Source of the DNA: Vagococcus luciliae
Lineage (GTDB): Bacteria; Bacillota; Bacilli; Lactobacillales; Vagococcaceae
Assembly (NCBI RefSeq): GCF_024637875.1
Contig: NZ_CP102451.1
Span: 1,491,001-1,555,000, forward strand
Length of the DNA stretch: 64,000 bases
Reading direction: 5' to 3'
Shown here: positions 52,794 to 61,167 of the stretch, one piece after another
Layout: every line of letters starts with the position of its first letter
Position numbering within the stretch: the stretch's first letter is position 1
Program-made: the position numbers and the translations under genes
The notes under the pieces: model-generated
Database searches by the model: none
Seen by the model: the letters and a program-made list of their open reading frames with translations, nothing else
Told to the model about the DNA's origin: nothing

Positions 52794-54344
52794 TTAATTT
52801 GGTCCGTTTCCTTTAAACCAACCAGTTTTATCATTAATTGTCACAACATATATAGGGAATTCTTCTGGCTTACTATTTGGAAATAGTTTTGAGTTCTTTG
52901 TAGCATATAAATCATAGAATCCAACACCATTTTCAATAAATTTAGGGACAAGTGTGTAACCACCATCAACAACATACCCTCGACTGATTACTTCAGAAAT
53001 GACTTTTTCTTGTACACCAGCATTCCATGACCAAGCTGGATTTGATAAATCAATGGTGGAATCTTGTCTTGTTCCCCAACGGCCGCCATTGGTTGATGGG
53101 GTAAATGAATGTCCATTTTGAGTGTTATTATTGTCGTTTGTTTGTGCTTGTTGATTATTTTTTTCAGCTTCAGCTTTAGCGGCTTCAGCCTGTTTTGCTT
53201 CTTTTTCTTGACGTTTTTCTTCAGCTTGTTTTTCTTGCTCGTCGATTACTTTACTGACTTTATCTAACGTAGTTTGATAGTCAGATTTTAAGCTAGGATC
53301 TTTGATATCAGCTAATTGTTTCACAGCATCATTATAAACTTGTTTACTTGGTTCATTGACTACTTTATCATCTCTATATAGTTTTTCAAGTGTTGACTCG
53401 AATGTTTTAATAGCAGATTTTTGATTTGTCGCATCCTTAATGGCTTCATTATATAATTTGTCAAAACCATTTTCTTCAGGATCAATTGCTTCAAGAGTTA
53501 GTTTTGTATCATCTTTTACATAGGCATCAGTCAATAATTGATTGCCTTCAATAATAGGTGATTTAAAGGTATCATTAATGGCAGTTAGACGAGTAAATGT
53601 CTTAACAGCTTGCTGTAAGCGTTCATTTAATTTGTCATATTGTTCATTACCTTTTATCTCGTTTACTTTATCTTCGGCATTTTTTATATCTGATTGGGTA
53701 ATACCTTTTTTCAAAAAGATATCTCCTTGATTTTTCATAAATAAATTATCGACAGCCTCTTCAGCGCTAGTTGTCAACTTTAATGTTGTTTCTAATTCAT
53801 GCTGTTTTTTTTGTGAGTTATAGACATACCCCCCACCAAAGACAATGAGTAAAATGATAATCCCTACTAAAATTTTTGTTCTATTATTCTTAGTAGGAGG
53901 AGTATTATTAGATTGTCTCATATCAGATATAGGCGATGTAGACTTAGTTGATTCTTTTTCTTCTTTAATAGAATCTGCTACTTTATCTTCTTCCTCTTGG
54001 GGACGGGGTATAGCAGCCTTATTGACAGGTGTATCCATTTTTTCATCCGAGACAGTCTGTTTATCTTCTGTAATAGGGCTTTGCTTTGTCTCTTCTTCAT
54101 CCATTACTTTCTCATCATTAGTTTGATTAGATAGTGTTCGATGTTTAAACGTTGGGACTGATTGGTTAGATGAGTCATCAGTTGTCTTTTTGTTTAAGCC
54201 TGATTGACTCTCATTTTTTATTGTATCATTAGATATATTATTTTGCTTATCAATCGGAATAAACAAATCACAGTTAGGACAATAGGTTTCTCCTGCTTTA
54301 AATATATGACCACAATTTGGACATTTTTTTACTTCATTGGTCAA
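52794..54344 (-). CDS. Zinc-ribbon single-pass membrane protein
   Basis: Protein of 516 residues. A zinc ribbon (CPNC at 8-11, CPNC at 22-25) opens a long acidic, low-complexity cytoplasmic linker (about 35-150); a single helix follows (about 157-175), then an extracytoplasmic part. That part has helical repeats (about 180-375), a Gln/Glu/Lys-rich hinge (about 380-420) and a C-terminal globular domain with AWSWNAGVQEK. The layout is like TcaA or YvbJ proteins, which sense envelope stress, but I cannot assign function. AAGGAG lies before ATG 54344. It is divergent from the next membrane protein gene. Confidence 0.75.
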   Translation of the reverse strand: MTNEVKKCPNCGHIFKAGETYCPNCDLFIPIDKQNNISNDTIKNESQSGLNKKTTDDSSNQSVPTFKHRTLSNQTNDEKVMDEEETKQSPITEDKQTVSDEKMDTPVNKAAIPRPQEEEDKVADSIKEEKESTKSTSPISDMRQSNNTPPTKNNRTKILVGIIILLIVFGGGYVYNSQKKQHELETTLKLTTSAEEAVDNLFMKNQGDIFLKKGITQSDIKNAEDKVNEIKGNEQYDKLNERLQQAVKTFTRLTAINDTFKSPIIEGNQLLTDAYVKDDTKLTLEAIDPEENGFDKLYNEAIKDATNQKSAIKTFESTLEKLYRDDKVVNEPSKQVYNDAVKQLADIKDPSLKSDYQTTLDKVSKVIDEQEKQAEEKRQEKEAKQAEAAKAEAEKNNQQAQTNDNNNTQNGHSFTPSTNGGRWGTRQDSTIDLSNPAWSWNAGVQEKVISEVISRGYVVDGGYTLVPKFIENGVGFYDLYATKNSKLFPNSKPEEFPIYVVTINDKTGWFKGNGPN

Positions 54345-54519
54345 AAGAAATCGCTCCTTATTATTTTGAATAATTATATTAACCTATATATTATAAACCA
54401 TTCAGTATAAAATTAGTAGTCAAAAAGAAGAATCAATTGCTTAATCTTTCAATATCGACTATTCTCAAAGAAACTTTTTTACGTTATAATGTTCCTAGAA
54501 TAAATAAGGTGGGGAGTAA

Positions 54520-55185
54520 ATGACGGAATTTAAACGGCAAGTAAAAAAACTTTTTCATTCCCTAAAAAAAGTCAATTGGCTAGATATGATTAAGTCAAAT
54601 AAACGCTTTGTTATCATTATTAGTTTAATAACACTTCTTTTTGTGGTTATGTCAGCATTCGTTTCGGCTGTTAGACCAACTATAAGAGAAAAACAACTTC
54701 ATGCTATTTCGGAGTTACAATCTGATAACAAACAAGTTATTCCAACTAAAGAGACAGATATTCAGACTGTTTTATCAGACAAAGAGTCCCATATTGTTGC
54801 TGTAATTGATGCAAAAGGGAATCCAAGTTTATCAACAGTGGAAAAATTATTGACACAGAAAACACCATTGGAAACAATCGATTGGAAAATAAATTATATC
54901 CAACCAATTTATAATTTTACAGATGTTGCAAAAGAATATAAATTAACAGCGAAAAATAATTTTATCGTAATAGAAGATGGCAAAGAAAAAGGAAGATATT
55001 CTTTTGATAAACTAACTGGAGGCCTTGAGGTCTTAGATGAAAAATTAATCGATATTATTGAGCCAAAAATTGCTCGAAAAGAACCTAAACGCATAAAAGT
55101 AGCTAAAAAAGTTGACGATAGTTTAACTAATTCTACAACGGATAGTAGTACTCGAAAAAAAACGAACGAAGTTATTTTTGAATAA
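54520..55185 (+). CDS. Single-pass membrane protein of unknown function
   Basis: Protein of 221 residues: basic cytoplasmic N-terminus (about 1-29), one transmembrane helix (about 30-50) and an external domain (about 51-190) followed by a Lys/Ser/Thr-rich tail. The external part has an alternating beta pattern around HIVAVIDAKGNPSL, thioredoxin-like at a glance but with no CxxC. The ribosome site AAGGTGGGGAG precedes ATG 54520. The divergent zinc-ribbon protein may share its promoter region. I do not recognise a family. Confidence 0.65.
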   Translation: MTEFKRQVKKLFHSLKKVNWLDMIKSNKRFVIIISLITLLFVVMSAFVSAVRPTIREKQLHAISELQSDNKQVIPTKETDIQTVLSDKESHIVAVIDAKGNPSLSTVEKLLTQKTPLETIDWKINYIQPIYNFTDVAKEYKLTAKNNFIVIEDGKEKGRYSFDKLTGGLEVLDEKLIDIIEPKIARKEPKRIKVAKKVDDSLTNSTTDSSTRKKTNEVIFE

Positions 55186-55189
55186 ATGG

Positions 55190-55218
55190 TTGACAGGTGT
55201 TCATTTTAGCGGTATTAT
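55190..55218 (+). promoter_or_regulatory. Promoter of the trp leader and trpXYZ
   Basis: A consensus -35 TTGACA (55190-55195), 17 bases, then TATTAT (55213-55218), with TATAAT overlapping at 55216-55221. It overlaps the preceding gene end by a few bases. Confidence 0.8.
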
Positions 55219-55252
55219 AATAGCAAATTTAAAACGAAATGAGGAAATTGCC

Positions 55253-55321
55253 ATGAAAAAACAAGAAAACAATCAAACCATTCTTTTAAATAATGTATCA
55301 TGGCAAACTTGGCGTAGATAG
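55253..55321 (+). CDS. Tryptophan leader peptide (22 residues)
   Basis: ATG 55253 follows GAGGAAA. The peptide ends SWQTWRR and stops at TAG 55319-55321. Its Trp codons are at 55301-55303 and 55310-55312, near the end, as expected for ribosome-mediated attenuation. The following genes encode an ABC transporter of the TrpXYZ type, supporting tryptophan as the signal. It was found by reading the leader, since it is far too short to score as a gene. Confidence 0.85.
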   Translation: MKKQENNQTILLNNVSWQTWRR

Positions 55322-55322
55322 T

Positions 55323-55437
55323 TGTATTTGTACGAGTGTATGGATACAGCTTTTAGAGACTTTCTAAAGATGTATCTATGCTAAGGAATAATCAGACATA
55401 TCCTACCGCATAGAAATCATATCTATGCGGTTTTTTT
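55323..55437 (+). ncRNA. Trp attenuator with mutually exclusive hairpins and terminator 1
   Basis: Five segments can pair in turn: 0 (55323-55332, TGTATTTGTA), 1 (55339-55348, TATGGATACA), 2 (55371-55381, TGTATCTATGC), 3 (55406-55414, CCGCATAGA) and 4 (55422-55430, TCTATGCGG). Segments 3:4 plus a T7 run form the terminator. 2:3 form the antiterminator, strengthened by AGGA / TCCT. 1:2 and 0:1 are the competing upstream pairs; 0:1 uses three wobble pairs. Confidence 0.75.
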
Positions 55438-55447
55438 GTGGAAAAGC

Positions 55448-55488
55448 AAAGACAATAAACCGTTGCATTCGGGTTTATTGTCTTTTTT
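55448..55488 (+). terminator. Second tandem terminator ahead of trpX
   Basis: Perfect stem AAAGACAATAAACC (55448-55461) / GGTTTATTGTCTTT (55472-55485) with a ten-base loop and T-rich 3' side. It lies after the attenuator terminator and before the trpX ribosome site. I found no alternative pairing partner that would relieve it. Confidence 0.85.
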
Positions 55489-55507
55489 ATTTTGAGGAGG
55501 AAAAAAT

Positions 55508-56497
55508 ATGAAAAATCAACGATTAAAATATTCAGTCTATCTTTTAGTATTCGTTTTATTAGGATCATTTGTAATGGGAATGAAAAAACAAGAGACAAAA
55601 ATAGTGAAACCAATCCCTAAAGTTGGCGTCTTGCAATTTGTTAGTCATCCATCTCTTGATTTAATTTATAAAGGATTTGTTGAAGAACTTGAAAGACAAG
55701 GCTATAAAGACAAAGAAACGATTAATATAGATTTTCAAAATGGTCAAGCTGATCAAAGTAAATTATCAAGTATGAGTCAGCAGCTAATTGGTAAAAAACC
55801 CGATGTATTAGTAGGAATTGCTACACCAGCTGCCCAAGCATTAGCTAATCAGACAAAAGATATCCCGATTATTTTAGGGGCAATTAGTGATCCAAAAGCA
55901 GCTGGATTAGTCGAAAGTAATAATAAGCCTGGTGGCAATATTACAGGAGTCAGTGATCAATCACCTGTTGAGGCACAATTGAAATTAATGACACAACTAA
56001 TGCCTGATATCAAGACAGTTGGCGTTATTTATTCATCAGCTGAAGATAATTCTTTATCACAGGTTAATCGTTTTAAAGATATAGCAGAAAAAGAAGGAAT
56101 AGAAGTTAAAACTTATGCAGTTCCTTCTACTAACGAAATCTCTCAAATGACTCACGTTATGACAGGTGAGGTAGATGCTATTTATACTCCAACAGATAAT
56201 ACTATTGCAAATGGGTTTCAAACGATTGTTTCTATTGCAGATGAAGCCAATATCCCTATATTTCCATCTGTCGATACAATGGTTGATGAGGGTGGTGTTG
56301 CAACCATTGGTATTAATCAATATGACTTAGGTGTTCAAACTGCCAAAATGGTAGTTGATAATTTAACAGGAAAAATGACACCAAGTGATACACCTATTTA
56401 TACCTTTAATACAGGCGACTTAGTCATTAACGAAGAAAAAGCACAAAAATTGGGGATTACCATTCCACAGGAGTTAAAAGAGGAGGCTAAAAAATGA
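55508..56497 (+). CDS. trpX: Tryptophan ABC transporter substrate-binding protein
   Basis: Protein of 329 residues of the ABC_sub_bind (TrpX) type with a periplasmic-binding fold: VGVLQFVSHPSLD (about 37-49), PDVLVGIATPAAQALA and an open-close hinge. The N-terminus is a signal-anchor helix (about 9-24) with no lipobox Cys, so it is tethered by that helix rather than a lipid. The leader with Trp codons directs its annotation as a tryptophan transporter; streptococcal TrpX proteins are similar by memory. TGAGGAGG precedes ATG 55508. Confidence 0.85.
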   Translation: MKNQRLKYSVYLLVFVLLGSFVMGMKKQETKIVKPIPKVGVLQFVSHPSLDLIYKGFVEELERQGYKDKETINIDFQNGQADQSKLSSMSQQLIGKKPDVLVGIATPAAQALANQTKDIPIILGAISDPKAAGLVESNNKPGGNITGVSDQSPVEAQLKLMTQLMPDIKTVGVIYSSAEDNSLSQVNRFKDIAEKEGIEVKTYAVPSTNEISQMTHVMTGEVDAIYTPTDNTIANGFQTIVSIADEANIPIFPSVDTMVDEGGVATIGINQYDLGVQTAKMVVDNLTGKMTPSDTPIYTFNTGDLVINEEKAQKLGITIPQELKEEAKK

Positions 56498-57375
56498 TTG
56501 CATCAACAATAGGACAAGGAATATTATGGTCAGTACTAGGCCTAGGCATTTATTTGACATATAGAATATTGGATTTTCCAGATTTAACAACAGAAGGGAG
56601 TTTTCCTTTAGGAGGTGCTGTGTGTGTCACGGCTATTACAAATGGTGTGTCACCTGTTATAGCCACATTGTTAGGAGTTATTGCAGGTATGTTAGCAGGC
56701 TTAACGACAGGATTACTCTACACTAAGGGAAAGATACCAGTCATTCTTTCAGGAATACTAGTGATGAGTGCACTCAATTCAGTGATGTTATTTGTCATGA
56801 AATCACCTAACTTGTCACTGCTTAATAAACCAAAAATCTTTTCATTACTAAACTTTGCTCATTTACCGGCTAATTTTGATGTTATATTGATTGGATTATT
56901 AGTTGTAATCATAGTGATATTTTGTTTATTGTCATTTTTAAATACCGATTTAGGACAAGCTTACATTGCAACTGGTGATAATGAAGTCATGGCAAAATCA
57001 CTAGGTATTCATACAGATAAAATGAAGATTTTAGGACTTGTTGTGTCAAATGGCCTAATTGGGTTATCAGGGGCTTTAATAGCACAAAGTGATGGGTATG
57101 CTGATATCAATAAAGGGATTGGTGTTATTGTCATTGGATTAGCGTCTATCATCTTAGGAGAGCTATTATTTGGAGAACTGACCATGCTAGAGCGATTCAT
57201 TGCAATTGTAGTGGGAAGTATTATTTATCAATTATTGATACTGGCTGTGATTAAATTAAGTTTTGACACAACTTATTTGAAATTCTATTCTTCTGTTATT
57301 CTAGGTATTTGTTTAATTATTCCAGAATTAAGCAAGAAGTTTAGTGAGAAAAAAGGAGGAAGTATCAATGAGTAA
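56494..57375 (+). CDS. trpY: Tryptophan ABC transporter permease
   Basis: Branched-chain-type permease of 293 residues with about eight hydrophobic helices and the TrpY features LDFPDLTTEGSFPLGG and YIATGDNEVMAKSLG (an EAA-like loop). It overlaps trpX by four bases and trpZ by eight bases, so the three form one operon under the leader. Confidence 0.85.
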   Translation: MIASTIGQGILWSVLGLGIYLTYRILDFPDLTTEGSFPLGGAVCVTAITNGVSPVIATLLGVIAGMLAGLTTGLLYTKGKIPVILSGILVMSALNSVMLFVMKSPNLSLLNKPKIFSLLNFAHLPANFDVILIGLLVVIIVIFCLLSFLNTDLGQAYIATGDNEVMAKSLGIHTDKMKILGLVVSNGLIGLSGALIAQSDGYADINKGIGVIVIGLASIILGELLFGELTMLERFIAIVVGSIIYQLLILAVIKLSFDTTYLKFYSSVILGICLIIPELSKKFSEKKGGSINE

Positions 57376-58117
57376 CGCATTAGATATTATCAATGGTGTT
57401 AAAACTATTTCAAGCGGACGTCAGATTATTAATCGTTTAAACCTCTCAATACCTCATGGTGAATTTATGACTATTTTGGGAGGAAATGGAGCAGGTAAGT
57501 CAACTCTATTTAATGTCATCTCTGGTCAATTATTTTTAACCAGTGGTAAAGTAGAACTAAATGGTGAAGATGTGACGAATCAAAGTGAAGAAAATAGAGC
57601 AAAGTATATTGCACGCGTTTTTCAAGATCCTAAATTAGGCACTGCTCCAAGAATGACTGTTTCAGAGAACTTATTATTGGCTCAACTCAGAGGAAAAAAA
57701 AGAGGACTCAAAAAACGTCAATTAGCTCAACAAAAAGAATTTTTCTTTGAACAATGTCAAAAAATAGGAAATGGATTAGAAAATCATTTAGACACACCAA
57801 CTGGTAATCTCTCAGGTGGTCAAAGGCAAGCACTTAGTTTATTGATGGCAACGATTCAAAAACCTGATTTATTATTATTGGATGAACATACAGCCGCTCT
57901 TGATCCTAAAACAAGTCGTCAATTAATGGACTTAACGGAAAAGACAATCTCAGAAAATAATCTAACGTGTCTAATGATTACACACCGTATGGAAGATGCA
58001 TTGAAATACGGCAATCGATTAATCGTGTTAGATTCAGGACAAGTTCAAAAAGACATGGATGAAACACAAAAAAATCAACTAGAACTAGCTGATTTACTAA
58101 TGTTTTTCAATTTATAA
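57368..58117 (+). CDS. trpZ: Tryptophan ABC transporter ATPase
   Basis: ATPase of 249 residues with Walker A GGNGAGKST, Q-loop VFQDPKLG, signature LSGGQRQ, Walker B LLLLDEHTAALDP and H-loop ITHRM. The start is ATG 57368, AAAGGAGGA upstream; a GTG frame from 57344 overlaps that site. Walker B ends in Glu-His-Thr (DEHTAAL), usual for this TrpZ-like group. A terminator follows. Confidence 0.87.
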   Translation: MSNALDIINGVKTISSGRQIINRLNLSIPHGEFMTILGGNGAGKSTLFNVISGQLFLTSGKVELNGEDVTNQSEENRAKYIARVFQDPKLGTAPRMTVSENLLLAQLRGKKRGLKKRQLAQQKEFFFEQCQKIGNGLENHLDTPTGNLSGGQRQALSLLMATIQKPDLLLLDEHTAALDPKTSRQLMDLTEKTISENNLTCLMITHRMEDALKYGNRLIVLDSGQVQKDMDETQKNQLELADLLMFFNL

Positions 58118-58124
58118 CCGAACT

Positions 58125-58160
58125 AAACCTCCCGGAAACACGAATTGGGAGGTTTTATTT
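58125..58160 (+). terminator. Intrinsic terminator after trpXYZ
   Basis: Stem AAACCTCCC / GGGAGGTTT with a 13-base loop and T-rich tail. Confidence 0.85.
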
Positions 58161-58229
58161 AATCTAACTTTTTTTATTTTAAAAAGGATGGTGTATAATA
58201 AAACAAACGAATGGTTAAAAGGAGTTTTG

Positions 58230-58766
58230 ATGATGAATTTTATTGCGTTTGACTTTGAAACAGCCAACTATCAAAAATACAGTGCTTGCTCCATTGCCTT
58301 AGTTATGGTAAAAAATGATGAAATTGTGGGGAGTTATTACTCTCTTATCCAGCCTGAGACAGATTTTCATTGGAAGAATATACAAATACATGGGATAAGG
58401 CCGGAAGATGTGGTTAGTGCCCCCAAGTTTCCAGAAGTTTGGCAAGTGATTAAACCCTATTTCAAAGAAAATCGATTATTCGTAGCACATAATGCTAGTT
58501 TTGATTGCAATATATTAAAAGGATGTTTAGAGTATTATGGTTTAGAGCAACCACATTATTTGTCATTATGTACAGTTCGAACAAGTAAACAATTATTTCC
58601 AGAATTTGAAAACCATAAATTAAATACTGTTAGTGAAAAGCTAGGCATCTCTTTAGACAATCACCATAACGCGTTAGACGATAGTCTGGCTTGTGCCAAT
58701 ATCCTTTTATACCAAGCCAATCATTTTGGTGTGAACCCATTAAAAAAGCTAGTTAAGGTCATTTAA
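58230..58766 (+). CDS. DEDDh 3'-5' exonuclease family protein
   Basis: Exonuclease-fold protein of 178 residues with all catalytic positions: Asp8 and Glu10 (FDFETANY), Asp92 (HNASFDCN), His146 and Asp151 (HHNALDDS). It resembles DNA polymerase III epsilon/DnaQ-type exonucleases of unknown partner. The -10 TATAAT (58194-58199) excludes a start at 58188; ATG 58230 follows AAAAGGAG. The gene end carries its own terminator, whose stem starts inside the last codons. Confidence 0.87.
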   Translation: MMNFIAFDFETANYQKYSACSIALVMVKNDEIVGSYYSLIQPETDFHWKNIQIHGIRPEDVVSAPKFPEVWQVIKPYFKENRLFVAHNASFDCNILKGCLEYYGLEQPHYLSLCTVRTSKQLFPEFENHKLNTVSEKLGISLDNHHNALDDSLACANILLYQANHFGVNPLKKLVKVI

Positions 58767-58790
58767 GAGACTAACTAGCTTTTCTTTTTA
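58742..58790 (+). terminator. Terminator overlapping the exonuclease gene end
   Basis: Arms AAAAGCTAGTTA (58743-58755) and TAACTAGCTTTT (58772-58783), followed by T residues. The 5' arm encodes the final residues KKLVKVI of the exonuclease. Confidence 0.8.
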
Positions 58791-59228
58791 TTTATTTTTA
58801 GGGACTAACTTAATGATCATATCCGTATTATCAATGCTATCAGTTGGGGTTAAGATAATATCTTTTCCTTCATGAGACATTGTATAAATTCCTTTTATGT
58901 CTAGCTGAGTATTTTTAAACGTGATTTTGTCTCCATCAATTGTGTATCGTGATTCGGTTTCTGTATTGTTTGATAGTTCTTTGGCAAATTTTTTTGCAAG
59001 GTCATCTCCAACGTAATCTTTATCTTTTTTATTAAAAGATTTGCTATCAAGTTTAGATAATAACTTATCATGATCAAATCTTACCAATAAAGGTGGGAAT
59101 TGCTCTTCTGATTCTCTAATTAGTGTCCAATCATGCTTAGTAAGTTCTTGTTGGTAATTAGAATTTGTACAGGCAGTTAATGAAAATGTTGCGATAATAA
59201 AGAGTAGTAATGATTTGACATATTTCAT
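58788..59228 (-). CDS. Small lipoprotein of unknown function
   Basis: Protein of 146 residues with a type II signal peptide (MKYVKSLLLFIIATFSLTAC, lipobox LTAC, Cys20). The mature part is charged and beta-rich, ending in DMIIKLVPKNK, without a family I recognise. ATG 59228 follows TTTTGGAGGAAT. It is convergent with the exonuclease gene. Confidence 0.75.
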   Translation of the reverse strand: MKYVKSLLLFIIATFSLTACTNSNYQQELTKHDWTLIRESEEQFPPLLVRFDHDKLLSKLDSKSFNKKDKDYVGDDLAKKFAKELSNNTETESRYTIDGDKITFKNTQLDIKGIYTMSHEGKDIILTPTDSIDNTDMIIKLVPKNK

Positions 59229-59449
59229 AATAATTCCTCCAAAATGTAATAAAAAAACAAATTTTATATTAATACTATAGCATAAAATTTCGTTAAACTG
59301 GTAATAGTTCTTTCTTTTGTTAGATAAAATCTTATTTGTAACAAGAAAAATATTATTTTAATCTTTTTGTGTATAAAATCTAATAAGGACGATTGTTAAA
59401 AGAGTATGATATAATATCAATAAATTATAATTAGTAAGGCGTGGTTTTT

Positions 59450-60964
59450 TTGACGATTTCATTGCACCAAGTAGAAGGATTATTAAAAGAAAATAATTTA
59501 TTAAAAGAATTTATATATAACAATGAGTGGCACTATAATCTTCCCGTTGAGGATAAAACTCTCACTCATTTATCATATGATTCAAGAGATGTATCAAGTG
59601 AGACGCTATTTTTTTGTAAAGGAGCTAGTTTTAAAGTAGAGTATTTAATGGCTGCTATGTCACAAGGGTTATCTGTTTATGTATCAGAGATGCCTTTTGA
59701 GGTGAATGATGGCTTAGGAATCATTGTGACAGACATTAGAAAAGCAATGGCTTTGATTAGTATGGCTTTTTATGATTACCCACAAACGAAATTAAAAGTG
59801 GTTGCTTTTACAGGAACAAAAGGAAAAACAACTTCAGCATATTTTTTAAAATATATATTGGATGAATTTAACCAAAATAAGACAGCAATGTTTTCTACGA
59901 TGAATTCCACACTAGATGGAAAGACTTATTTTAAGTCCCATTTAACAACACCCGAGTCAATGGATTTATATCGCATGATGGCACAAGCAGTTGATAATCA
60001 GATGACACATTTAGTAATGGAAGTATCCTCACAGGCGTATAAGTTAAATCGTGTTTATAAACTAATGTTTGATGTTGGAATTTTCCTTAATATTTCGCCA
60101 GATCATATTAGCCCAATAGAACACCCAACGTTTGATGATTATTATTATTGTAAGAGACAATTAATTCAACATTCGAAACATTTTATTGTAAACAAAGAAA
60201 CAAAAGATGTGGCATTAATTCTAGAAGAAGCACAAGCTAGAAACATCCCAACCCTTACTTATAGTTCGCATGATAAATCTACAACTTATTACTGGGAAAA
60301 GGGAGGAAATGCCTCAAGTTTTAGTGTTGAAGCACAGGAAGATGTACTTGATTTGTGTGATACTTATAAGTTAAGTTTAATGGGTGACTTTAATAAGGAT
60401 AATGCTTTAGCTAGTTTGATGGCTGCTAGACTATTAGGAGTTGATATTAATAGTTGTCAAAAAGGGTTAGAAAAAGCAATTGTTCCTGGTCGAATGGAAA
60501 AACTCATTCAAAAAAATGGCTCTACTGTGTATATTGATTATGCCCATAATAAAGTAAGTTTAACGAGTTTATTAGGATTTGCTAAAAATGAACATCAAGA
60601 TGGAAGAATTATTACTGTGATTGGTAGTACGGGAGATAAGGCAACATCTCGAAGAAAAGACTTTGGTGATGTATTAAATGATTATACTGATATTGTGTTT
60701 CTCACATCTGATGATCCTGGATACGAGGATCCTGTAATGATTATTAATGAAATTAGTCAATACATTACAAATAAAGATGTTATTCAACATATTGTAATAG
60801 ATAGAGAAGAAGCGATTAAACAAGCATTAGATTTAGCTACGAGCCATGATACTGTTATATTAGCAGGAAAAGGTCGAGATTTATATCAAAAAATACAAGG
60901 AAGAGATGTCCCGTATTTGGGAGATTATACCATTGCTGAAAACCACATCTCAAATAAACTATAA
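59450..60964 (+). CDS. murE: UDP-MurNAc-L-Ala-D-Glu:L-lysine ligase MurE
   Basis: Adds the third residue to the peptidoglycan stem peptide. The protein of 504 residues has an N-terminal UDP-binding domain, an ATP P-loop GTKGKTT (Lys126) with HLTTPES, and a C-terminal domain with VIGSTGDKATSRRKDF. The substrate motif is TSDDPGYEDP in place of DNPR, the pattern of Lys-adding enzymes in streptococci and enterococci. Start TTG 59450 gives MTISLHQ; GTG 59441 lies directly after AAGG and is too close. A -10 TATAAT is at 59410-59415. Confidence 0.93.
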   Translation: MTISLHQVEGLLKENNLLKEFIYNNEWHYNLPVEDKTLTHLSYDSRDVSSETLFFCKGASFKVEYLMAAMSQGLSVYVSEMPFEVNDGLGIIVTDIRKAMALISMAFYDYPQTKLKVVAFTGTKGKTTSAYFLKYILDEFNQNKTAMFSTMNSTLDGKTYFKSHLTTPESMDLYRMMAQAVDNQMTHLVMEVSSQAYKLNRVYKLMFDVGIFLNISPDHISPIEHPTFDDYYYCKRQLIQHSKHFIVNKETKDVALILEEAQARNIPTLTYSSHDKSTTYYWEKGGNASSFSVEAQEDVLDLCDTYKLSLMGDFNKDNALASLMAARLLGVDINSCQKGLEKAIVPGRMEKLIQKNGSTVYIDYAHNKVSLTSLLGFAKNEHQDGRIITVIGSTGDKATSRRKDFGDVLNDYTDIVFLTSDDPGYEDPVMIINEISQYITNKDVIQHIVIDREEAIKQALDLATSHDTVILAGKGRDLYQKIQGRDVPYLGDYTIAENHISNKL

Positions 60965-60980
60965 TAATATTATGTGAACC

Positions 60981-61014
60981 AAAAGACTTAGGGATTTATC
61001 TAAGTCTTTTTTTA
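60981..61014 (+). terminator. Intrinsic terminator after murE
   Basis: Stem AAAAGACTTAG (60981-60991) / CTAAGTCTTTT (61000-61010) with a T-run. Confidence 0.9.
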
Positions 61015-61167
61015 TATTAAAAATCGATATGATAATTTTGTGAACCCTATGATATTTTATTGAATATTATACTTTATAAATGAAATTAACTCATTGAAAT
61101 GTTATACTATAACACATTATTGAATAATAAAAACATTTATTTTTAATTAGCGGAGGTTGATAACAAT

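Noticed and set aside
53845-54126. 93-codon + strand frame opposite the zinc-ribbon gene
   Set aside because: It runs antisense through the low-complexity linker and transmembrane part of that gene and has no ribosome site.
55392-55613. 73-codon minus-strand frame over the trp leader
   Set aside because: It crosses both terminator hairpins and the trpX start; no start signal and a composition typical of antisense.
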